Source: Fidelibacterota bacterium UBA7303 (GTDB taxonomy: Bacteria; Fidelibacterota; Marinisomatia; Marinisomatales; UBA1611). Taken from it: 5,055 nt of DNA. This document shows positions 1 to 5,055 of this stretch, one piece after another (positions within the stretch are counted from its first letter, which is position 1; each line of letters starts with the position of its first letter). The stretch spans positions 1 to 5,055 of the forward strand of contig DKQR01000031.1 in NCBI GenBank assembly GCA_002471805.1, in the 5' to 3' direction. The position numbers were made by a program, and so were the translations under genes. Below the pieces are notes generated by a model. That model was given only the letters and a program-made list of their open reading frames with translations, ran no database searches and was not told the DNA's origin.

Positions 1-1135
1 CAAAACCATCTTGAACTTGGGATAGAAAATAAAAAGACAGGAAACCCCCATTTGGATGAGACGCGTTTAACTTTCCGATCCAGGTATGAAAATCCAGACC
101 CAGTGAATCCTGTGTTTTTATATTCAGATTCTGCCGGCTGTTTTTTAAACCCAGAATACGTAATTCATAATGGTTATTTTTTTGCATACCAAAATGGAGA
201 AAACGGTTATTGTTCAAACCTTTGACCTGGGGCACTGACTGTCCTTCATATACCTGTGCAGATTCACTTGCCCCCAGGCCGCTGGTCAAGCCGATCCTGG
301 AATTACCGATAGAACCTACACCGGCCCAGCTGCCCGAATTATAGGTACCCAGGCGCTGCACGAAAGAAGCGTCAGATCCATAACTCAATTTCGGGATAAA
401 ATTCACAGTGCCGGAGGATGACAGGGCCCGTTCGTGAGCACCACGGACCATTTCCAGCCCCGATATCCCTGATACATTAAAAACAGACAAATCAAACAGG
501 GGATCGCCCATGGTGTTGATGCGCACACCATCGTACATATAAACCATTTCTTCCGCTGCCGCACCTCGAATTGACATTGTTTTCTGCCCGGAAATGGTTT
601 CATTCAGCACAACAGATTGCTCGCTGAACAGGGCATCACCCACATCCACGAAGGAACGAATGGTCAATTCCTGCGCCGAAAGTTCTATAACACTGTTTTC
701 AGTTTCAAAAGGCAGGAATTCCTGGCGTCTGGTCCCGGTAATTCCTACTTCCTGAAATTCAATCACCCGAGGACGCAGCCCCAGGACAGTTCCATTTTGA
801 AATTCATGGATTTGCAATTTCAATGTTTCATATCCAATATGCTGGACGGTCAGTATAGAATCTGCAGATACTAATGAAAATTGGAATTCCCCTTTCCAAT
901 TGGTCTGCGTTCCGGTCCCCGATGGACTTGCAGAAATATTCACATTATCAATCGGCTTTCCGGATTCTCCGTCCGTCACTGTGCCTGTCAAAAGTACATT
1001 CTGTCCACGGATGACACTGACAGCGTATAAAATAAAAATATAAATACGGATAATATACACCAGCGAACTTAAAAGAAAATCACCTACAGGGAATAGATCA
1101 ACTGCAGATAGGCTCCTAATTGGGTATTGCTGCAT
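1..1135 (-). CDS. TonB-dependent outer-membrane receptor, N-terminal part (cut by left edge)
   Basis: This frame stays open from 1135 to base 1, about 378 residues, and runs off the left edge, so most of the beta-barrel is missing. Using the ATG at 1135, a hydrophobic export signal spans residues 20-42 and ends near VIRGQN. A carboxypeptidase-regulatory-like beta-sandwich follows at about 48-125, marked by GTVTDGESGKPIDNVNIS and later IGYETLKL. The TonB plug covers about 140-250: MSIRGAAAEEMVYMYDGVRI matches the conserved SIRG...YMDGVRI core, and GLEMVRGAHERALSSSGTV matches the usual VRGP...G...N block. Aromatic and glycine-rich barrel strands follow. The family imports scarce substrates across the outer membrane using TonB-ExbBD energy; the ligand cannot be read from this part. 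The start is uncertain. The ATG at 1135 has no Shine-Dalgarno and gives an acidic, long n-region. A GTG at 1060 would give a more normal signal peptide (MYIIRIYIFILYAVSVIRGQ). The gene lies beyond the terminator of the HMA gene, so it should have its own promoter. Confidence 0.88.
   Translation of the reverse strand, partial: MQQYPIRSLSAVDLFPVGDFLLSSLVYIIRIYIFILYAVSVIRGQNVLLTGTVTDGESGKPIDNVNISASPSGTGTQTNWKGEFQFSLVSADSILTVQHIGYETLKLQIHEFQNGTVLGLRPRVIEFQEVGITGTRRQEFLPFETENSVIELSAQELTIRSFVDVGDALFSEQSVVLNETISGQKTMSIRGAAAEEMVYMYDGVRINTMGDPLFDLSVFNVSGISGLEMVRGAHERALSSSGTVNFIPKLSYGSDASFVQRLGTYNSGSWAGVGSIGNSRIGLTSGLGASESAQVYEGQSVPQVKGLNNNRFLHFGMQKNNHYELRILGLKNSRQNLNIKTQDSLGLDFHTWIGKLNASHPNGGFLSFYFLSQVQDGF
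1085..1101 (-). promoter_or_regulatory. ATTCCCTGT element, copy upstream of (or inside the 5' end of) the TonB receptor gene
   Basis: Read on the minus strand, TTGA (1101-1098) is followed after 3 bases by ATTCCCTGT (1094-1086) and then an A. The same arrangement, TTGA plus 4 bases plus ATTCCCTGT, lies upstream of the HMA gene at 1662-1646. The copy is 25 bases upstream of the alternative GTG start at 1060, but it would be inside the reading frame if translation began at 1135. It could be part of a promoter (TTGATC as a weak -35) or a regulator-binding site. No good -10 hexamer is visible downstream. The function is inferred only from the repetition. Confidence 0.35.
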
Positions 1136-1201
1136 GCTATGATTATTGAAACGAGTGGCGGCAAGCGATACAATTACCCCTTCCGGCTGACAACAGCAGC
1201 A

Positions 1202-1212
1202 TATTCCCTGTA
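1202..1212 (+). repeat. Inverted copy of the ATTCCCTGT element
   Basis: The plus strand reads TATTCCCTGTA, the exact reverse complement of TACAGGGAATA at 1085-1095. The two form a perfect 11-base inverted repeat about 106 bases apart. This copy lies between the HMA-gene terminator and the receptor gene. Unlike the other two copies it has no TTGA in front and points away from the receptor gene. It could be a second operator half for looping or cooperative binding, or chance. Confidence 0.4.
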
Positions 1213-1222
1213 TTTTTTATAG

Positions 1223-1252
1223 AAAAAAAGCCCCATATCCATGGGGCTTTTT
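1223..1252 (-). terminator. Rho-independent terminator of the HMA gene
   Basis: A perfect 12-base-pair stem (1225-1236 with 1241-1252) closes a 4-base loop. The stem has a GCCCCAT/ATGGGGC core flanked by A and T runs. On the minus strand the stem ends in seven T residues (1229-1223), the classic intrinsic terminator layout. It begins 24 bases after the stop codon of the HMA gene and should separate that transcript from the downstream receptor gene. The A/T flanks mean it could also act on plus-strand transcription, though no plus-strand gene is seen. Confidence 0.9.
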
Positions 1253-1276
1253 ATGATTGATACTGAAAAATAACAG

Positions 1277-1585
1277 TTAGATACTGCCGGTCTCTTTCTT
1301 GGTATCCTGCTGTTTCATTTCGCTGACCTTATAGGATGTTTTTTCTGTTAGAACATCCACGATGTCTTTTGAAGCCAGGTTTTCCTCATCAAAGACCACT
1401 GTGGCAAATCCTTTTTCGAAATCAACTGTACATTCCTTTACACCCTTAATGTTTTCAACCACTGTGGTCAATTTCCCAGTACAGGAATACTGGCACTTCA
1501 TGCCTTCCACCTTCAAGGTGGTTTTATTATCTTTGGCAAAGAGCAGTGTGGCAAAAAGAGCGATAGTGAGTGTGAGATATTTCAT
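1277..1585 (-). CDS. Small exported heavy-metal-associated (HMA) domain protein with a CX3C site
   Basis: The product is 102 residues. A signal peptide (MKYLTLTIALFATLLFA, cleavage probably after Ala17, no lipobox cysteine) directs it to the periplasm or beyond. Residues 22-88 form one HMA ferredoxin-like domain, recognisable from LKVEGMKC, the helix TTVVENIKGVKECTVDF, the strand ATVVFDEE and the final helix to YKV. The tail after residue 88 is short and charged. HMA domains bind soft metals such as Cu(I), Hg(II) or Zn(II) through two cysteines, normally GMxCxxC. Here the spacing is C31-QYS-C35, one residue longer, with a third cysteine at C52. The start is supported by AGGGG (1597-1593), 7 bases before the ATG. 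The gene follows the M14 gene after a 96-base AT-rich gap and ends at a strong terminator. A periplasmic metal-binding or chaperone role is likely; the metal is not determined by sequence. Confidence 0.9.
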   Translation of the reverse strand: MKYLTLTIALFATLLFAKDNKTTLKVEGMKCQYSCTGKLTTVVENIKGVKECTVDFEKGFATVVFDEENLASKDIVDVLTEKTSYKVSEMKQQDTKKETGSI

Positions 1586-1633
1586 ATTCGAACCCCTGGT
1601 TAATTTATAAAGTTTACGAAAAAACAGATTAGA

Positions 1634-1662
1634 ATAACAATAGAGACAGGGAATTATTTCAA
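1634..1662 (-). promoter_or_regulatory. Possible HMA-gene promoter with ATTCCCTGT element in the spacer
   Basis: On the minus strand TTGAAA (1662-1657, five of six to the -35 consensus) is followed after 17 bases by TGTTAT (1639-1634, four of six to the -10 consensus). The element ATTCCCTGT (1654-1646) lies inside the spacer, a usual place for an operator. The promoter would give a leader of roughly 40 bases before the HMA start at 1585. Sigma-70 consensus matching in AT-rich DNA is weak evidence, and FCB bacteria often use a different -7/-33 consensus. No convincing terminator for the upstream M14 gene is seen in 1586-1681, so read-through is also possible. Confidence 0.35.
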
Positions 1663-1681
1663 TAAATAAACAATATTTGAT

Positions 1682-4294
1682 TTATAGTCCAACAATAAAT
1701 ACCGCATTCCCAAACAAGACATTGCCATTATACCAGAATGCCCTGAATAGTGGATTGTCCCCCAGGTAGGTTACATTACCCTTGTCCATATCCTGAACGC
1801 CAAATATCAAGGCGTTTTTTAACTCTTTTTTCACCCTCGAACCCATATAACCGGCGATATGGGCACTATTATTCTCAACAATACCCACATTCCAGCCTTT
1901 GGATAAATAGGGGTATACCTTGGACCGCAGTTTTAACGTAAAATAATTATTATCGTAGCCAAATGCCAGAGGATGGGTATTATCGAGTTTTACTTTGAGA
2001 ATGGTGCCATAATTTTTATCTCGCAATTTATAGCGGTCACGTTGGTCGTACTTTTGTAAGCGGTCCTGGAGTTTTTTCTCCTTTTCATATTTCTCTGCAG
2101 CTTTTTTTGCTGTTTCGGATTCATACTTTACCAGGCCAAAACCTTTCTGATCCACGAATTTGTCCATTGCCGAACCCACCAGAATAAGCCTGCCCCCGGC
2201 TTTGATCCACGTCAGCAATTTCGACGGCGGTATATTTTTAATCGGTGCAACCGACTTTAGGTCTTTCTTCATTGCATCGCTAGGTACAGTCACTTGCTTG
2301 AAAAGTTTTGTATAATTGCCTTCCGGCATGATCAGGACATCAAAATCATGGAGCGGAATTTTATCGAATTGATGTACATGAAAGACAGAGACCGGGTATT
2401 CTATCTTCTGCTCAAAATAATGCCAGATCTCCCCAAAATTTCTGCTGCTGACACCATCTCCAGAAAGAAGTGCAACTTTTGGCGCTGTGACTACCCTCAT
2501 CGTTTCAGAACCAAAGTCCTTTCCGCTACTCACCAGGCCCGATGACACCGAAAAAACCCGCCTTTGATGTTTCTTTGCCGCATCAGCCACAACTTTATCG
2601 AACCGGTCACCCAGGTTTTCGTTACCGCGGCGGGTGATAACCAGCGAACCACGGTCAAATTTCTTTGTCCCAATTTCAAATGGCTTTTCAGCTACCCGAA
2701 GTACCACTTTATGAACAAGCAGGTCTGCCAGAAATTTCAGGTCATGGATACTTTCCCATTTCTGGATATAAGCATAGGGTTTCTCATCAGGGTTTAATTC
2801 TATTTTTATGGCCGGCTTTTCCTTCCTTTTTCCAATTTTTATGGGCATAGTTACAGCATAGGCATCCAGGCCGTAAACGTAGGGAATAGACCAGGCCGTA
2901 AGATCGTAGGTCAAAGAATCCGTATATATGGTGCTAGGCTCAAACATGACATAAGTTAGCACAGACTTGGCCTGGGCCACGGGAATCACAATATCATCAC
3001 CATCAAGAGTAAATTGTTCCGCTTTCTGTGTCCTGTAATTAAAGCCCTGTTGACCCCGGGAACGGCTGTTCTCCGGAACACCATAATCAATACCATGATA
3101 ATCGAGCCACTTCAGCAGATCATCAACCTTATCCTGAGGATTGCTGCTGTTTACCACAAAAGCATGATATTTTTCCTTGTCATTCTTGCGTCCCCAGACA
3201 AAATATTTCTGAAACTCGCTAATGATTCTCTTTGAATAATAGTGTGCAGTCTGGACGGTGGAAAGTCCGGTTATATAATGGTGCTGCACTCTTTCCTTTA
3301 AGGTGAGTGTATCCCTGTCTGAAGTTTTAACAGCCAGTCCGCCAAGTGCGCCTCCCCCCTGTTCATAGGTCATACCGATGGCGCCGTTATAGATTGGGTA
3401 GGTGTCACCGTATCCCGGATATAAAAGATCGAATATTTCCCTGGTAAAATAGAGCCAGTTTTCTTTGTCAAAATACCGAGCGTGGTTTTCTCCAATTAAT
3501 ACCTGGAGTTCCCGCTGCCAGGGTGTAATCTTTTCGTGATAGGGTTTCGCAGCAGGAGCAAAATAATAGGGTTCATTATGATATTGTTCGTGATAATCCA
3601 CATGAATGTGAGGCATCCATTTGTTGTATTCCGCCACACGATTTACTGTTTCAATTTGGGATTGCCAGCTCCAGTCCCGGTTCAGATCAAAATAATAATG
3701 ATTTGTACGGCCTCCGGGCCAGGGCTCCTGGTGTTCCCTGGTGAGTGAATTGACATCCGGTGGATGATTTCCGGTCATGGTGTAATATTGTACATAACGA
3801 TCACGTCCATCCGGATTGATGCAGGGATCAATGATTACAACCGTCTTTTTAAGCCAGTCCATTGTGTTTTCGTTATTTATATCCGCAAAATCATACAGTG
3901 TTTTCATGGCCGCTTCTGTACTGCTGGATTCATTGCCATGGACAGAATAACTCAGCCAAACCACAACCAAGTCCTGCCGGGTTTTTTGCCCCTGCATTAA
4001 TCCAGATCTTATGAGATGGTTGGTACGAATGGTTTTAATGGATTTTTTATTGCTGGGATGGGTAATAACTGCATATACAAGGGGGCGGCCTTCGTATGTA
4101 TTTCCGTAACGAACCAGGTTTACATGATTTGCTGCCTCAGTCACATGTTCAAAATAATCGATAACGCGGTGGTGATAGGTAAATTTTTCCCCGAGATCAT
4201 AACCCAGGAAAAGTTTCGGAGTTTGCAATTCTTCAGCGAAAAGAGCAAAGTCGCAAAATAAATAAAGAATATAAATCAATATTAATCTGTTCAT
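1682..4294 (-). CDS. Exported M14-family zinc carboxypeptidase-like protein with C-terminal glutamine-amidotransferase-like domain
   Basis: The product is a complete 870-residue protein. Residues 1-20 are a signal peptide (ending FALFA), so it acts in the periplasm or outside. The peptidase domain covers about 35-355. Zinc ligands are H119 and E122 in SVHGNESSSTEAA, with H235 in HVDYHEQ as the likely third. R164 in NPDGRDR and N205-R206 in FDLNRDW match the substrate-carboxylate residues of carboxypeptidase A, and E311 in GMTYEQGGG is the expected catalytic glutamate. The site therefore looks active: hydrolysis of a C-terminal or peptide-side amide bond, exact substrate unknown. A middle region (about 360-600) is of unclear fold. 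Residues 603-830 resemble a class I glutamine-amidotransferase/DJ-1-type fold (KVALLSGDGVSS, FDVLIMPEG, WIKAGGRLILVGSA) but contain no cysteine, so this part is probably non-catalytic. A lysine/glutamate-rich helix is inserted at 722-760. The C-terminus (NPLFRAFWYNGNVLFGNAVF) is typical of large M14 proteins of this architecture. AAGG at 4307-4304 precedes the ATG by 9 bases. The gene lies 41 bases after the esterase gene, suggesting an operon. Confidence 0.92.
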   Translation of the reverse strand: MNRLILIYILYLFCDFALFAEELQTPKLFLGYDLGEKFTYHHRVIDYFEHVTEAANHVNLVRYGNTYEGRPLVYAVITHPSNKKSIKTIRTNHLIRSGLMQGQKTRQDLVVVWLSYSVHGNESSSTEAAMKTLYDFADINNENTMDWLKKTVVIIDPCINPDGRDRYVQYYTMTGNHPPDVNSLTREHQEPWPGGRTNHYYFDLNRDWSWQSQIETVNRVAEYNKWMPHIHVDYHEQYHNEPYYFAPAAKPYHEKITPWQRELQVLIGENHARYFDKENWLYFTREIFDLLYPGYGDTYPIYNGAIGMTYEQGGGALGGLAVKTSDRDTLTLKERVQHHYITGLSTVQTAHYYSKRIISEFQKYFVWGRKNDKEKYHAFVVNSSNPQDKVDDLLKWLDYHGIDYGVPENSRSRGQQGFNYRTQKAEQFTLDGDDIVIPVAQAKSVLTYVMFEPSTIYTDSLTYDLTAWSIPYVYGLDAYAVTMPIKIGKRKEKPAIKIELNPDEKPYAYIQKWESIHDLKFLADLLVHKVVLRVAEKPFEIGTKKFDRGSLVITRRGNENLGDRFDKVVADAAKKHQRRVFSVSSGLVSSGKDFGSETMRVVTAPKVALLSGDGVSSRNFGEIWHYFEQKIEYPVSVFHVHQFDKIPLHDFDVLIMPEGNYTKLFKQVTVPSDAMKKDLKSVAPIKNIPPSKLLTWIKAGGRLILVGSAMDKFVDQKGFGLVKYESETAKKAAEKYEKEKKLQDRLQKYDQRDRYKLRDKNYGTILKVKLDNTHPLAFGYDNNYFTLKLRSKVYPYLSKGWNVGIVENNSAHIAGYMGSRVKKELKNALIFGVQDMDKGNVTYLGDNPLFRAFWYNGNVLFGNAVFIVGL

Positions 4295-4335
4295 ATTAAG
4301 ATGCCTTCATGATATTCTTAATCATTCAGGTCGAG

Positions 4336-5055
4336 CTAGTAGCGCCAGCTGGTCATATCTGCCCCCGCAGGTGCGGATTTTTCCATGCGCTCTACTGCTT
4401 TGGCGATAAACATCTGATTATAGCGCAGTCTTGACGTGGCATTGGGTCGGGTGTGGTCCCCGTTCCAGCAATGCTCGGCCCGGTCGCCATAATCCACTTC
4501 CCCGCCATAATAAGGATCGGTTGTGGATTTCAGGAATTCTTCCATGAGATAGACGGCGTTATTCAGGTAATAGTTATCCATATCGCCGCAATACACATGG
4601 ACCTTCCCTTCCAGCCTGGGACCCAGATCAGCCCAGTCCTTTTTCAGAATGTAGCGCAGGTCGTAGTTCTCCCGCCAGTAGTCTGCGACTTTTGGGTCAA
4701 TCTCTCCGGTTAGTTTATCCCACAGCGGCTGTGGGTAGCCATCGGCTCCCATAGGGCTGTATACTGCCTGCCAGATATCCCATTGAGCCCCGGAGCGGCT
4801 ATTGGTGCCCAGGGCCAATTCTCTGTAATTCATCTGCTGCAGGGTGGCGCTGACTTCCCCCAGGTAATTGCGATGCCCCGGCCGTGCAACGGGCCGGTGT
4901 GCCGGGCCCGTAAAGTACGCATTCTTATCTTCGTAAATATTCACTAAGCAGTAGGCACGAAAATCAATGGGATCCGGACAGGCGGCGTAGCAGCCGTTGT
5001 ATTCATCGGGGTAAAATACCTGTGCCGCCAGTGCTTCCCAGCCGCCGGTGGAACC
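4336..5055 (-). CDS. Alpha/beta-hydrolase esterase-like protein, C-terminal 239 residues (cut by right edge)
   Basis: The frame is open from the window edge to the TAG at 4338-4336, so the N-terminus, any signal peptide and the true start lie outside. A GTG at 4944 is internal and not the start: good coding sequence continues upstream of it. The first visible residues, GSTGGWEALAAQVFYPDEYN, fit the nucleophile elbow (GxSxGG) of the putative-esterase / enterochelin-esterase-like group, with Ser2 of this fragment as nucleophile. KVHVYCGDMDNYYLNNAV (fragment residues 151-168) supplies a likely acid, D158 or D160. AEHCW, followed by NGDHTRPN, supplies the histidine: H195 is favoured because HxW is usual in the family, with H201 as the alternative. 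The family hydrolyses ester or related bonds; the substrate here is unknown. Its GC content is about 55%, against about 42% for the neighbouring M14 gene. The 41-base gap to the M14 gene holds no terminator, so co-transcription is likely. Confidence 0.85.
   Translation of the reverse strand, partial: GSTGGWEALAAQVFYPDEYNGCYAACPDPIDFRAYCLVNIYEDKNAYFTGPAHRPVARPGHRNYLGEVSATLQQMNYRELALGTNSRSGAQWDIWQAVYSPMGADGYPQPLWDKLTGEIDPKVADYWRENYDLRYILKKDWADLGPRLEGKVHVYCGDMDNYYLNNAVYLMEEFLKSTTDPYYGGEVDYGDRAEHCWNGDHTRPNATSRLRYNQMFIAKAVERMEKSAPAGADMTSWRY

Noticed and set aside
403..603. 66-codon minus-strand open frame
   Set aside because: It overlaps the TonB plug domain in another frame. The receptor frame carries the conserved SIRG and YDGVR motifs, and this one resembles nothing known.
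617..874. 85-codon plus-strand open frame
   Set aside because: It is antisense to the receptor regulatory-like and plug domains, has no recognisable domain and no ribosome site, and is explained as a shadow of the coding strand.
1143..1202. A 19-codon minus-strand frame (MLLLSAGRGNCIACRHSFQ) ending 7 bases before the ATG at 1135, which could be a leader peptide
   Set aside because: The only purine-rich stretch before its ATG (AGGGA) is 2 bases away, too close for a ribosome site. The frame is short enough to occur by chance, and it starts inside the repeated ACAGGGAAT element.
1136..1222. Riboswitch or structured leader upstream of the receptor gene
   Set aside because: I tried to pair the G-rich and C-rich segments and found no stable multi-stem arrangement or known riboswitch core.
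1362..1610. 82-codon plus-strand open frame covering the HMA gene
   Set aside because: The opposite strand encodes a clear signal peptide plus HMA domain with a ribosome site and terminator; the antisense frame has none of these.
1586..1681. Possible terminator for the M14 gene in the AT-rich gap
   Set aside because: Only short A/T-only pairings were found, with no GC-containing stem followed by a T run, so no terminator is called.
3536..4261. Several plus-strand open frames of 70-81 codons opposite the M14 gene
   Set aside because: All lie antisense to the catalytic domain of a full-length, motif-complete peptidase and look like shadows of its codon usage.
4336..4944. A 202-residue protein starting at the GTG at 4944
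   Set aside because: The frame continues upstream without a stop to the window edge and includes the GSTGGW nucleophile motif, so the gene is longer and this start is internal.

Overview
All genes in this window lie on the minus strand, so in transcription order it is read from the right edge to the left. The organism looks like a Gram-negative bacterium of the Bacteroidota/FCB type, possibly an uncultured marine lineage such as Neomarinimicrobiota. The grounds are a TonB-dependent receptor with an N-terminal carboxypeptidase-regulatory-like domain, a secreted M14 peptidase with a C-terminal glutamine-amidotransferase-like domain, weak Shine-Dalgarno sites, and a coding GC of about 40-45% apart from the rightmost gene. 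This placement is inference from family distribution; the window has no rRNA or marker gene.

Four genes fill the window. (1) 5055-4336: the C-terminal 239 residues of an alpha/beta-hydrolase esterase, cut by the right edge just before its nucleophile motif GSTGG. (2) 4294-1682: a complete 870-residue exported zinc carboxypeptidase-like protein (M14) with intact metal ligands. It follows the esterase by 41 bases with no terminator between them, so the two are probably co-transcribed. (3) 1585-1277: a small exported heavy-metal-associated (HMA) protein with an unusual CX3C metal site, followed by a strong hairpin terminator at 1223-1252. (4) From 1135 (or 1060) to the left edge: the N-terminal part of a TonB-dependent outer-membrane receptor, with signal sequence, regulatory-like domain, plug and start of the barrel.

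The gene products fit a cell-envelope theme: an esterase and a metallopeptidase that may process external substrates, an exported metal-binding protein, and an outer-membrane importer. Any direct functional link between the two halves is unproven. The most interesting non-coding signal is a 9-base word, ATTCCCTGT, present three times in the 570 bases around the HMA gene. One copy sits upstream of the HMA gene and one upstream of the receptor, each 3-4 bases after a TTGA. The third is an inverted copy just beyond the terminator. It is a candidate shared operator or promoter element.

No tRNA, rRNA, CRISPR array, insertion sequence, integrase or phage gene was seen. The non-coding gaps are 4295-4335, 1586-1681 and 1136-1276; none exceeds 300 bases. 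No clearly new biological system is evident.
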